Source of the DNA: Marinomonas mediterranea MMB-1
GTDB taxonomy: Bacteria; Pseudomonadota; Gammaproteobacteria; Pseudomonadales; Marinomonadaceae
Direction of reading: 5' to 3'
Length of the DNA: 64,000 nt
Assembly (NCBI RefSeq): GCF_000192865.1
Contig: NC_015276.1
Location: 2,418,001 to 2,482,000, forward strand
Below the pieces are notes generated by a model. The model did no database searches. It had not been told where the DNA came from and worked only from the letters and a program-made list of their open reading frames with translations. Positions 40,511-49,488 of the stretch are shown here, piece by piece. Positions within the stretch are counted from its first letter, which is position 1, and the number at the start of each line of letters is the position of its first letter. The translations under genes and the position numbers were made by a program.

Positions 40511-41080
40511 CTATTGGTAGTGCTCTGGATGAAAATACGGCGCCAACGCAAGCGTGATTGCATCAATGTAAATACTTTCCCGCGTGGCAAGATGATTGGT
40601 TAGCAACCCAATCGCTCCGCCCTTCTGTTTTATGTTGGTTTGATTAAATACGTCATCCATAACATGCCCTAGCTCTTCGCCCGCTTTTAAGCGATCAAAG
40701 ATACGTTGAGGAAGTGGCAGATTGGCAGAACGACCAACAGAATGACGACTTGGCCAGTTGTCGCCGTGCTTGCCGCGAATTGACACATAGGCGAACGTCG
40801 AAGGGCCTTCAGCGAACTTGTCAACACCACCTTCCATTGCAACGTAATAGTGGTAATCGTCTGCACTGTCCGATTGTTCGCAATAAGCAGTTCGATTCTC
40901 CGCGCCTATTCGAGTTTCTTTTTCTGTCATCGGTTGATCCGCGACCTTCGACGGGGCGTTCACCCCCTCACAGTGGATAGCATGATCTGGAAACGCGTTT
41001 GAAAACGCTTTATAAGCAGCGCCGACTTTTACAGGATTTTTAGAACCGACTAACACTCGAATAACAACGGACACAACCAC
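40511..41080 (-). CDS. yjjX: Inosine/xanthosine triphosphatase
   Basis: 189 aa of the YjjX/DUF84 NTPase family. VGSKNPVKVGAAYKAF is the N-terminal nucleotide-binding stretch, YYVAMEGGVDKF the central acid-bearing motif, and HLATRESIYIDAITLALAP the C-terminal signature. It hydrolyses ITP and XTP to prevent their incorporation. The start may be a few codons downstream of the listed one, since the first residues MVVSV are not conserved. Confidence 0.87.
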   Translation of the reverse strand: MVVSVVIRVLVGSKNPVKVGAAYKAFSNAFPDHAIHCEGVNAPSKVADQPMTEKETRIGAENRTAYCEQSDSADDYHYYVAMEGGVDKFAEGPSTFAYVSIRGKHGDNWPSRHSVGRSANLPLPQRIFDRLKAGEELGHVMDDVFNQTNIKQKGGAIGLLTNHLATRESIYIDAITLALAPYFHPEHYQ

Positions 41081-41124
41081 TCCTCAACACTGACCGTAAA
41101 ACTTCGGTTTAAATGGTACCAAAC

Positions 41125-41160
41125 AAAAAAGCCGATGCATCTAGATGCATCGGCTTTTTT
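41125..41160 (-). terminator. Intrinsic terminator downstream of aroC
   Basis: AAAAAAGCCGATGCAT (41125-41140), loop CTAG, ATGCATCGGCTTTTTT (41145-41160): a perfect 16-bp stem with runs on both sides, so it works in both directions. It lies 71 bp after the aroC stop, before yjjX. Confidence 0.92.
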
Positions 41161-41230
41161 AAAATCAAAACTCAGAATTCACTTTTTATTCGCACTTACC
41201 ACTACCAAGCAGTGTTTGGCGAAAGCAAAC

Positions 41231-42331
41231 TTATTTAGCTAACCCATTAATCACTGGCGTATCACACTCAACATCTGCATTCTGTCCACGATGACGCAGC
41301 AGATGGTCAATCAAAGTCAGCGCAAGCATCGCTTCTGCAATTGGTGTTGCACGAATGCCAACGCATGGATCATGACGACCTTTAGTGATGACATCGATCT
41401 CATTGCCTTCACGGTCAATACTTTTACCAGGAACAGTAATACTGCTTGTCGGTTTTAATGCCATATGAACCACGACATCTTGACCAGATGAGATACCACC
41501 AAGAACGCCGCCAGCATGATTGCTTAGGAAGCCGTCTGCTGACATTTCATCGCGGTGTTCACTGCCTTTTTGCTCAACAACGTCGAAACCATCACCAATT
41601 TCAACACCTTTAACCGCGTTGATACCCATCATGGCTTTCGCAATATCAGCATCTAAGCGATCAAACACGGGAGCGCCTAGGCCAGGCATAACATTTTTCG
41701 CCAGCACGGTGATTTTCGCACCAACTGAATCGCCTTCGCGACGTAATTCAGTCATGTATTCTTCTAGCTTTGGAATCGCCTCTGGATCAGGGCAGAAGAA
41801 AGGGTTTTCATACACCTGAGTGAGATCTTTCATTTCAAGTTTAATAGGACCAAGCTGTGACAGAAAACCTTGGATTTCAATGCCGAAACGCTGCTTAAGA
41901 TACTTCTTAGCAATGGCTCCAGCCGCGACGCGCATTGCTGTTTCACGTGCAGATGAACGACCACCGCCACGATAATCACGAAAGCCGTACTTCTGGTTGT
42001 AGGTGTAATCAGCATGCGCCGGACGAAAGGTATCTTTAATGTTGCCGTAGTCACGCGACCTTTGATCTGTATTTTCAATCAATAGACCGATTGGCGTGCC
42101 GGTTGTTTTACCTTCGAACACACCAGAAAGAATTTTTACCTGATCCGGTTCGCGGCGCTGCGTTGTGTAGCGAGACGTACCAGGCTTACGAAGATCAAGA
42201 TCTCTCTGAAGGTCTTCCTCGCTAATCTCAACACCTGGAGGGCAACCATCTACAATCGCTCCAAGCGCCAAACCATGACTTTCACCAAAAGTGGTCACTT
42301 TAAATAATGTACCAAACGTATTGCCAGACAT
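41231..42331 (-). CDS. aroC: Chorismate synthase
   Basis: 366 aa. GESHGLALGAIVDGCPPG, the N-terminal signature, and RDYRGGGRSSARETA, the FMN/EPSP-binding motif, are present, as is HAGGVLGGISSGQ later. It converts EPSP to chorismate using reduced FMN, the last step of the shikimate pathway. Length is normal. It starts 25 bp after prmB on the same strand, so the two are likely cotranscribed, as in many gammaproteobacteria. Confidence 0.96.
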   Translation of the reverse strand: MSGNTFGTLFKVTTFGESHGLALGAIVDGCPPGVEISEEDLQRDLDLRKPGTSRYTTQRREPDQVKILSGVFEGKTTGTPIGLLIENTDQRSRDYGNIKDTFRPAHADYTYNQKYGFRDYRGGGRSSARETAMRVAAGAIAKKYLKQRFGIEIQGFLSQLGPIKLEMKDLTQVYENPFFCPDPEAIPKLEEYMTELRREGDSVGAKITVLAKNVMPGLGAPVFDRLDADIAKAMMGINAVKGVEIGDGFDVVEQKGSEHRDEMSADGFLSNHAGGVLGGISSGQDVVVHMALKPTSSITVPGKSIDREGNEIDVITKGRHDPCVGIRATPIAEAMLALTLIDHLLRHRGQNADVECDTPVINGLAK

Positions 42332-42356
42332 AGTGCTAAGTACTCTCTAAATAATC

Positions 42357-43259
42357 TTATAAAAAAGTGTTTAATTGTTCTTTTGTTAATACGAAGACGC
42401 CATTACCGCCTTGCTCAAGCTCAACCCACATGAACTCTGTATCAGGGTAAGCGGCTTGCAATGCAACTTCGCTATTACCTACTTCGTATACGACGATACC
42501 GCTGTCATGCAAGTAATTAGCAGCTTGACTTAAAAATCGTCGTGTAAAATCAAGCCCGTCGTCTCCTGATGTTAGCGCTAACTGAGGCTCATTGTGGAAC
42601 TCGGCAGGAGCGCTACTGTAATCCTGCGCGTCGACATAAGGCGGGTTGCAGACAATAAGGTCGTATTTATTACCTGCTAAACCATCAAACATATCTGACT
42701 CTATCACCGACACTCGATCATCTAGATCATAATCAGATACGTTATAGCGCGCTACATCAAGCGCCGCTGAGCTTATATCTGATAGGTCTACTTCCGCGTC
42801 TTCAAACGCCAACGCGGTCGCAATCCCGATACAACCACTGCCTGTACACATATCGAGAACATTCATCGGGTAATGTGGAAGCCAAGGCTGAAACTCATTT
42901 TCAATTAGCGTCATGATTGGCGAGCGAGGAATTAAGGTGTCTTTGGTAACTTTAAAGTCTAACCCCATAAACCATGCTTTACCTAATAGATATGGCAACG
43001 GCTCTCGCTTTGATATACGACTATGAACAAGCTTTACGATGCGCTTTCTTTCATCGATAGTCAGTCGAGAATCAAGCATGTCCTTATCAAAGTCCAATGG
43101 CAGACGCAATGCTCCCATAACAAGGTGTACCGCTTCATCCCATGGGTTATCCGTTCCGTGACCATAAAACAAATCCACACTTTGAAAGCGGCTGTAGGTC
43201 CAGCGAATAAAATCTTTAATCGAATGAAGGTCTCGTATAGCTGACTGATTTCGGCTCAT
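42357..43259 (-). CDS. prmB: Ribosomal protein L3 N5-glutamine methyltransferase
   Basis: 300 aa. VLDMCTGSGCIGIATAL is the SAM-binding motif and DLIVCNPPYVDA the catalytic NPPY motif of PrmB/PrmC enzymes; the PrmB-specific N-terminal helical region (about 1-100) is present. It methylates a glutamine of ribosomal protein L3. Paired with aroC as in related genomes. Confidence 0.93.
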   Translation of the reverse strand: MSRNQSAIRDLHSIKDFIRWTYSRFQSVDLFYGHGTDNPWDEAVHLVMGALRLPLDFDKDMLDSRLTIDERKRIVKLVHSRISKREPLPYLLGKAWFMGLDFKVTKDTLIPRSPIMTLIENEFQPWLPHYPMNVLDMCTGSGCIGIATALAFEDAEVDLSDISSAALDVARYNVSDYDLDDRVSVIESDMFDGLAGNKYDLIVCNPPYVDAQDYSSAPAEFHNEPQLALTSGDDGLDFTRRFLSQAANYLHDSGIVVYEVGNSEVALQAAYPDTEFMWVELEQGGNGVFVLTKEQLNTFL

Positions 43260-43353
43260 GTCATCTCTTTATTAATATCGGTAACCGTTGAAAACGGCGA
43301 GATTATAGCGTGTTTTGAATTCAGCGCCCATAGAGTATTACGGTACATGAGGA

Positions 43354-44118
43354 TCATTTTTGTTTCGCTGGTGTTTCTTTGTTTTCGACAATCTGCGTCA
43401 AGTCGCCTACTTTGCTCAACACTTGTTCGATTAGTGCAGTTTGCTCTAACTTGTTCTGAGCTAATGCCCGTTGTGATTCGAGTTCAGACGACAGTCGTTT
43501 GTTTTCTTCTCTTAGACTTCTCAACTCTGCGTCTTGCTTAGCGAGATCCACTTCACGCTGGGCAAGATTCAAGTTTAATTCTTTTAATTCGGCTTCCTGC
43601 TCTGAAATCTGACTTTGCTGAACTCGCGTTTGGGACAATTGATTGTCTAAACGTTCGCTAACCTGAGACAACTCTTGCTGGATCAGTCGGTTTTCTGCGT
43701 TAAGTGTAACGTTGTCTTCACGAAGCTGGTCTATTTGCGCCTCTTGATCAGCAACCACATTCGATAGCGATAGATATTGACCGGAGAGCGAACCTTGCTT
43801 CAACGAGAAATGCTCTTCTATATCCGCTGACTTTTCATCCAGCAGTAACGCCAATGTTTGAGTAACATCTCGAGAGAAGCGCTTTAACGCGGGATCAAGC
43901 AAAGCGTCTAATTCAGAAAGTTCATTCTTCTTATATTCTTGATAAAGCTCTTCCCACTCACTTACGCCATTTAGCAACGTGGTATTGGAACACTTTCGGC
44001 CATCTAGCTCTAAGAAATGCGCCGCCAACCTTGGAATGTTAGGGAAACGATTTTGTTCCAATAAGCGCCAACACGCTTCGATGATCTCTTCTCTGGATAT
44101 GTTTGCCTTACGAGCCAT
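43354..44118 (-). CDS. KfrA-like DNA-binding coiled-coil protein
   Basis: 254 aa from MARKANISREE; a methionine 6 codons earlier is less likely. The N-terminal 60 residues (ISREEIIEACWRLLEQNRFP, TTLLNGVSEWEEL) match the KfrA N-terminal DNA-binding type, and residues about 105-240 form a long continuous coiled coil rich in Gln, Glu, Leu and Asn. KfrA proteins are plasmid-borne regulators linked to partition, but chromosomal relatives are common and uncharacterised. No plasmid genes surround it here. Confidence 0.72.
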   Translation of the reverse strand: MARKANISREEIIEACWRLLEQNRFPNIPRLAAHFLELDGRKCSNTTLLNGVSEWEELYQEYKKNELSELDALLDPALKRFSRDVTQTLALLLDEKSADIEEHFSLKQGSLSGQYLSLSNVVADQEAQIDQLREDNVTLNAENRLIQQELSQVSERLDNQLSQTRVQQSQISEQEAELKELNLNLAQREVDLAKQDAELRSLREENKRLSSELESQRALAQNKLEQTALIEQVLSKVGDLTQIVENKETPAKQK

Positions 44119-44309
44119 GCCATGAAACCTTCTCAAATACAGTAATTGAAATAAATTATATTTCTAAATTATCAAAATAGACAGGGAAGATTCAGCCATA
44201 ACACACAGTTGCCTATGCGGCTGTACATAAGATAACACTATACGATGTTTAAACAATCTCGACAGCGTTATCGTGCACTAGTAATGGATTCCATTCTATG
44301 TAACTGGCT

Positions 44310-45113
44310 CTATTGTGAGTAGATAAAGATAATTCGATCGTCACCTAAAGTGGCGCGTCCCAAGTTCGCAATATTTACGAACTTCACCTTTTGCTTTTGG
44401 CTGTCGTTAAGACCCGCTAAAATCGTTTCAATGGTTTCATCGCCGATCGCCAGCGCTGTTTTATCCAACGAACCTGAGCTAGTGACAAACCCAACAACAC
44501 GCTCATCATTAGAAAGGTCGTCTAAAAAACGGCGAATGCGGGGCTGATCACTGGCAGACATTTGAGCAACAATTTCTAAATCAACGGATTTATCCTGCTC
44601 TGGCACAATTTCATCCAATCGAACCATAATATCACCCGCGCCTCGGCGGTTGATATAAAGCACCTGATAAGCCCCCGATGCTTCAGAAACCACCATTAAG
44701 AACTGTTTACCATCAGGACCGTAGAGTAGATAATCTTTAAAGAAATTGTTCGCCCAAGCATTAGAGCTTCCGCAGCTTCGAGACTCACACTGGTATTCGA
44801 CTGTTGCGCCATCCAAGGATTGCAACGCCTCTCGGTAGTGTTCGATCACATTTTCGAGCGGTACATTTCGACCTATCTTGTAGAGGTTTTTCTGCACGTT
44901 GCCAACAACACGTTGAACGACTTCTGGCTCCCAACCTCTTCCAACACGTTGAATTTTAGCCAGCGGTATCTCTGTGTCTACCTCTACTTCCGGTACACTT
45001 TTGACAAGTTGCGCGCCGCGATAAAGCTCAATATCGCTAATAAGGGCTTGAGCAATAGAAGACCACGCTAAACCACATCCTAGGATAAGCTTTGCCACAT
45101 ATTGTTTATTCAT
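44310..45113 (-). CDS. DUF4892 family secreted protein
   Basis: 267 aa with a signal peptide ending near IAQA. The mature part contains a paired cysteine segment (EYQCESRSCGSSNAWANN) and a run of alternating strands ending in a small C-terminal domain (GFVTSSGSLDKTALAIG, LGDDRIIFIY) that looks OmpA-like in its second half. DUF4892 has no assigned function. It stands between the KfrA-like gene and an alpha/beta hydrolase. Confidence 0.75.
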   Translation of the reverse strand: MNKQYVAKLILGCGLAWSSIAQALISDIELYRGAQLVKSVPEVEVDTEIPLAKIQRVGRGWEPEVVQRVVGNVQKNLYKIGRNVPLENVIEHYREALQSLDGATVEYQCESRSCGSSNAWANNFFKDYLLYGPDGKQFLMVVSEASGAYQVLYINRRGAGDIMVRLDEIVPEQDKSVDLEIVAQMSASDQPRIRRFLDDLSNDERVVGFVTSSGSLDKTALAIGDETIETILAGLNDSQKQKVKFVNIANLGRATLGDDRIIFIYSQ

Positions 45114-45188
45114 ATACTTCCACCCTTTTTAGCGAACGTTAATTCACTTTACCCATCATTCCCTTAACTCATACATTTCAGCAAGGGA

Positions 45189-46049
45189 TCAGTTTTTATC
45201 AATAAAATGTGTAATGTGCTCAGCCAAAGACAGAACACTTTCTTTTTCTAAGTGAAAATGGTGGTTGCCTTCGAGCCAGTGCATTTTAATCCAAGAAAAC
45301 TCATTCGCACGTTTATCGACTTGCTTTTTCTTATCGACATACAGCCCTTGGTTCGCGAGTAAAGCTAATGTAGGACACTTAACCTCATGAACAAACGACG
45401 CCACAGCATCGTCATCCATACGATAAGGCGATGGGAAAGCTAGCTTATTGTCGTGCCGCCAATACCAGCTTTCGTCATCCTGATACGCGCCTCGTTCAAC
45501 TAATATTCGAGCACTGTCCATACTCATCTGAGTAAAGCCATTCGCACGTGCATACACCATATCTTCAATACTGGGGTAAGTTGCTGGTCGGTTCACATTG
45601 AGTTTTAACATCTTTTGAACAGCGCGCTGCATGGTCGATACTCGCTCCTGAGCGTCAGATGTCGCTGGCCCCATACTGTCTAATATAATAAGACCCCTTA
45701 CTTTCTCTGGAGCAAGTGCAGCAACCAACAAAGCCACACCACCTCCCATGCTGTGGCCAATTAGCCATGAACTTTCATTGCTCAGCTGTAATACGCTGAT
45801 GACATCAAGTGCATGGTCCCACATATGGTAAAATGCGCCATCAGATCGATGCTCGGAAAAGCCGTGGCCCGCCAAGTCTAACGCAGTAAAGTTAAACTCA
45901 TTGAGATAAGGCGCTAAATGATCAAATGTTGCGGCATTGTCCATCCAACCATGAAGGCCGAGAACGCGAAGCGCATTGGGGTTTGTAGATCGCCATTGCT
46001 TTGCAGCAAGGCGTGTATGTCGTAGTGTGTAAAAAACGTCGTTTGGCAT
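45189..46049 (-). CDS. Alpha/beta hydrolase
   Basis: 286 aa. LGLHGWMDNAATFDHLAPYL provides the oxyanion-side HGW motif, IGHSMGGGVA the GxSxG nucleophile elbow, and WLEGNHHFHLEKE the terminal catalytic histidine. The substrate is not evident; relatives are annotated as serine esterases or hydrolases with broad scope. It ends 75 bp before DUF4892 and follows sixA by 21 bp, so cotranscription with sixA is plausible. Confidence 0.85.
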   Translation of the reverse strand: MPNDVFYTLRHTRLAAKQWRSTNPNALRVLGLHGWMDNAATFDHLAPYLNEFNFTALDLAGHGFSEHRSDGAFYHMWDHALDVISVLQLSNESSWLIGHSMGGGVALLVAALAPEKVRGLIILDSMGPATSDAQERVSTMQRAVQKMLKLNVNRPATYPSIEDMVYARANGFTQMSMDSARILVERGAYQDDESWYWRHDNKLAFPSPYRMDDDAVASFVHEVKCPTLALLANQGLYVDKKKQVDKRANEFSWIKMHWLEGNHHFHLEKESVLSLAEHITHFIDKN

Positions 46050-46070
46050 ATTCCTTCAGCTTCACCAAAT

Positions 46071-46547
46071 TTACTTATTAGTCGGGTGTATTGACCATTG
46101 AAAATGACAGCACGCCGTCGCAAACAATTCACCTTCTAGTGCTGCAATCGTTGCTGTCGTCATTCCAAAGCTCGCTGGGAGCGGTTCTTGAGCGAGCAAT
46201 TCAACCAATTGATGTGCAAATGGCTGGTGCGTGATAAGTAAAATAGAGTCATAAGGCTGCTCATTTAGCCATAGTGCGACATCAAGCTCCTTACCACTTG
46301 GCGTGATACCGCCCTCTGTAACCAATGGACCATCAAACGGATAAACACTCAAAAACTCTTGGGCTGTTTGTTGAGCGCGGACGTAAGGGCTTACGAAAAT
46401 GGCGTCGATCTTGTCGCTGCATTCGACAAATTGGTGCGCGGAATTACGAGCTTCCATTCGACCAAAGTCAGTCAAGTTACGCTCAGCGTCGTTCTGATAA
46501 CCGTACGCCTCGGCATTTCCGTGTCGCATTATATAAAGCTTTTTCAT
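46071..46547 (-). CDS. sixA: Phosphohistidine phosphatase
   Basis: 158 aa. LYIMRHGNAE is the RHG histidine-phosphatase motif, and LLITHQPFAHQLVELL holds the second catalytic histidine. The size and sequence match SixA, which dephosphorylates histidine in the phosphotransfer domain of ArcB-type kinases and in the nitrogen PTS. It neighbours the DUF4389/gpsA group as in pseudomonads. Confidence 0.88.
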   Translation of the reverse strand: MKKLYIMRHGNAEAYGYQNDAERNLTDFGRMEARNSAHQFVECSDKIDAIFVSPYVRAQQTAQEFLSVYPFDGPLVTEGGITPSGKELDVALWLNEQPYDSILLITHQPFAHQLVELLAQEPLPASFGMTTATIAALEGELFATACCHFQWSIHPTNK

Positions 46548-46625
46548 AACTTTTAATCACTCTTTTCTGTACACATTCGACAAAAGACACCTTAAATACA
46601 ATAAAGTGCCGTTAACATGTCGAAA

Positions 46626-46883
46626 CTACCAAGGCTTAAAAGGATATGGTTTATCTTCTACATCAAATGAGAGGAATTTTATGGTGTCTCGAATAAACGA
46701 ACTTATACCTGAAAGCCAACCATTAAGTGTCGTAGGTTCATGTTTAGAGCCTAGCTTTACTATCGTGACAATGAATAAGAGTAGACCAAAAAGAGTCAAA
46801 GCAATATTCAAAAGCCCCCAATAAACCAACATAAATACAAGTCGGATCCAAAATGACTGACTTTGATACCCCGCTTTATTCAT
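46626..46883 (-). CDS. DUF4389 family small membrane protein
   Basis: 85 aa. A hydrophobic segment (FWIRLVFMLVYWGLLNIAL, then LFGLLLFIVTIVKLG) forms one or two transmembrane helices, followed by LNGWLSGISSFIRDTIKFLSF, typical of DUF4389. The function is not known. It lies between gpsA and sixA, an order also found in Pseudomonas, with 15 bp to gpsA. Confidence 0.8.
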   Translation of the reverse strand: MNKAGYQSQSFWIRLVFMLVYWGLLNIALTLFGLLLFIVTIVKLGSKHEPTTLNGWLSGISSFIRDTIKFLSFDVEDKPYPFKPW

Positions 46884-46898
46884 TTTACTCTCCTATCG

Positions 46899-47918
46899 TT
46901 ATTTTTCGTAAGTTGCAAACTCAACATCCCACTTTTGACCGCCCGTCATCATCGTGCCGATCAGTGTTTCGAGCTTTGCACCTTCAAATATCAATTGATA
47001 AAGTCCTTCGGCTAAGGGCATATACAACCCATGTTTGCTGGCCTCTTCGCGCACCATTCGCAAGGTGTTTACTCCTTCGGCCACCTCACCAATCGCTTCA
47101 ATGGCGTCATCGAGAGTTTGTCCTGAACCCAATGCGTGCCCAACTCGGTAATTTCTACTTAATGGGGATGTACAGGTCGCAATCAAGTCCCCCATGCCTG
47201 CTAACCCAAGAAACGTCATTGGATTAGCACCGAAATGCACGGCAAAACGACTCATCTCAGCGAGACTTCGAGTCATAATCATTGCCATCGTGTTTTCGCC
47301 CACTTTGAGTGCTTTCGCTAAGCCACAAACAATCGCATAGATGTTTTTCAAAGCACCAGCCAACTCAACCCCTGCAATGTCGGTATTTTCGTAGACACGA
47401 AAGGTTGGCGACTTCAGTAATTCTATGACTGTTTCTCGCAGTTCTGCATGGTCGCTTGCTATAACCGACCCCGTGAGCTGCCCAGCTGCAATTTCTTTCG
47501 CCAAATTTGGCCCACTTAAAACGCCAATCTTTTGCGTTGCTGAGTTTCGTTTCAATATGTCACTCATGAGCTCAAAACGTTTCGGATTAAAGCCCTTTGT
47601 TGTACTGATGAGTAACTTCTCTGGCGTCAATAGACGATCAATGCGCTCAACAACATCTTCAAACGATTTAGAGGGAATGGACACAAAAATGGTGTCACTG
47701 GCTCTTATCGCTTCCTCTAGGTTATTCGTCGCAAGCAGTTCTTGATGTAACGGAGCGTTGGGTAAGTAACGGCTGTTCAACCCCGTTAAATTAATTTCTT
47801 CCACTTGCTGTTCGTTACGCATCCACTGGCTTACTTGATGTCCATTCTGCGCCATGATGTTTGCCATTGCGGTACCAAAACTACCACCACCAAGAACACA
47901 CACCGATTGCTTTTTCAT
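46899..47918 (-). CDS. gpsA: NAD(P)-dependent glycerol-3-phosphate dehydrogenase
   Basis: 339 aa. CVLGGGSFGTAMA is the Rossmann GxGxxG, AGALKNIYAIVCG holds the catalytic lysine, and GLAGMGDLIATC follows. It reduces dihydroxyacetone phosphate to sn-glycerol-3-phosphate for phospholipid synthesis. Full normal length. Confidence 0.95.
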   Translation of the reverse strand: MKKQSVCVLGGGSFGTAMANIMAQNGHQVSQWMRNEQQVEEINLTGLNSRYLPNAPLHQELLATNNLEEAIRASDTIFVSIPSKSFEDVVERIDRLLTPEKLLISTTKGFNPKRFELMSDILKRNSATQKIGVLSGPNLAKEIAAGQLTGSVIASDHAELRETVIELLKSPTFRVYENTDIAGVELAGALKNIYAIVCGLAKALKVGENTMAMIMTRSLAEMSRFAVHFGANPMTFLGLAGMGDLIATCTSPLSRNYRVGHALGSGQTLDDAIEAIGEVAEGVNTLRMVREEASKHGLYMPLAEGLYQLIFEGAKLETLIGTMMTGGQKWDVEFATYEK

Positions 47919-47946
47919 ATTTTGTCTCTTTTTATGAATAAGTGGA

Positions 47947-49371
47947 TTAAGATGAACAACTCACTTCGAGTCGCTTGCCCCATTCTGGAGACGGCATAGC
48001 TAACTCTTTGCATTCTTCATGCTCATCAAACGGCTTAGATAACACGCTCAACAGTTTTCTAAACGGTAAATAATTCCCCTGCTCTGCACTTTCAATCGTT
48101 TCATGCGCCAGGTAGTTTCTGAGAACAAATTTAGGATTGGCTTTCAGCATGCTCGCTGACACCTCATTTTGATCACGACCATCATCGCGCTGACTCCAGT
48201 AATGATCTAGAAACTCGGATGCTGCACTCCGATCGACCACTTCATCGAGTAAAGTGGCTGGAGACGCTTTAGAAACGGTACTCAGTAACCTAAACGCCGA
48301 TGTATAATCGAGGCCTTCTTTTGTAATGATAGCCAACCATTCCTTAAGGAGTTCTTCCGTCAAGGCACCTTTGGACAAGCCCATTTTATCGGTCATTAAT
48401 CGTGAAAAATGCATTTCTAATCTCGTTTCATATTGCTTTAAGGAATCGACCAACTGATCACGAGTGAGGTAATTTGAGAAACTGCGAGCAAGGCAATTCA
48501 AATTCCAAAGACCAACACTAGGCTGTCGACCAAAAGCGTAACGCCCTTCATGATCGGAATGATTACATACCCAACTAGGGTCGTATTCTTCCATAAAACC
48601 GTAAGGTCCGTAGTCAATCGTTTCGCCTAAAATACTGAAGTTGTCAGTATTCATGACGCCATGCTGGAAACCAACGGCTTGCCAATGAGCAATCATATTG
48701 GCCGTTCGTAGCACAATGTCCTGAAACATTGAAAGGATGGGGAGTTCTTCATCCAAACAATGAGGAAAATGGTGCTCAAGACAATACTGCATAAGCGCAT
48801 CCAGCTCATCGGTTTTGCCTGAGTAATAGAAGTATTCGAAATGACCAAAGCGGATATGAGTCTTAGCAACGCGTGCGAGCATAGCGCCGAGCTCTGGTCG
48901 TTCCCGGTAAACGGCTTGCGTTGAGTCATACAGAGCCAACGCACGACTGCTGGGAATCCCGAGTGCATGCATGTATTCGCTAACTAAATATTCACGAATA
49001 GAAGATCGAAGCACCGCTCTACCATCACCCATTCGAGAAAATGGGGTCAACCCCGCTCCCTTAATATGCAAATCATAAAAATCGCCATTTTGCGTTTCTA
49101 ACTCGCCGAGTAAAACGCCACGACCATCGCCAAGTTTAGGAGAGAAACCACCAAATTGGTGACCTGCGTAGACCATACTGAGGCATTTGGGGATGTCGAG
49201 TTCACCACTTAACGTATCAAGTGTTGTAGGATCTTTAAAATCTACATTGAGGAATTGAGCAAGGGGTTCGTTTATCTCGACTAATCGCTGTTCGTTTAGA
49301 GGTTTGATACGTTCTTCTGAATAAAAGGCTGGCCCTAACCCGTGAAAACGATGATGCAAAAACATCCGCAC
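47947..49371 (-). CDS. selO: Protein adenylyltransferase SelO (YdiU family)
   Basis: 474 aa, slightly short of many SelO proteins. MVYAGHQFGGFSPKLGDGRG and RSSIREYLVSEYMHALG are the conserved pseudokinase-fold motifs that bind ATP in flipped orientation and transfer AMP to protein Ser, Thr or Tyr. The C-terminus ends CSS, where eukaryotic SelO has selenocysteine; the cysteine is the bacterial equivalent. It follows gpsA by 28 bp on the same strand. A role in redox stress is known for the family. Confidence 0.92.
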   Translation of the reverse strand: MRMFLHHRFHGLGPAFYSEERIKPLNEQRLVEINEPLAQFLNVDFKDPTTLDTLSGELDIPKCLSMVYAGHQFGGFSPKLGDGRGVLLGELETQNGDFYDLHIKGAGLTPFSRMGDGRAVLRSSIREYLVSEYMHALGIPSSRALALYDSTQAVYRERPELGAMLARVAKTHIRFGHFEYFYYSGKTDELDALMQYCLEHHFPHCLDEELPILSMFQDIVLRTANMIAHWQAVGFQHGVMNTDNFSILGETIDYGPYGFMEEYDPSWVCNHSDHEGRYAFGRQPSVGLWNLNCLARSFSNYLTRDQLVDSLKQYETRLEMHFSRLMTDKMGLSKGALTEELLKEWLAIITKEGLDYTSAFRLLSTVSKASPATLLDEVVDRSAASEFLDHYWSQRDDGRDQNEVSASMLKANPKFVLRNYLAHETIESAEQGNYLPFRKLLSVLSKPFDEHEECKELAMPSPEWGKRLEVSCSS

Positions 49372-49425
49372 TCCAATTGATGATTAATCTGGATTCTCGC
49401 CTTTTAAGAGAAGGCGGCCTATAGC

Positions 49426-49443
49426 AAACTACACGCGTAGTTT
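49426..49443. repeat. 7-bp hairpin in the selO-rhlB gap
   Basis: AAACTAC and GTAGTTT flank a 4-nt loop, and a CGCCTT/AAGGCG pair lies at 49398-49416. They may terminate rhlB, though no T-tract is visible on that strand. Confidence 0.35.
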
Positions 49444-49488
49444 ATAGCGCGCAGTTTGCAAAACAGTCATAACATCGCTTAGAGACGC

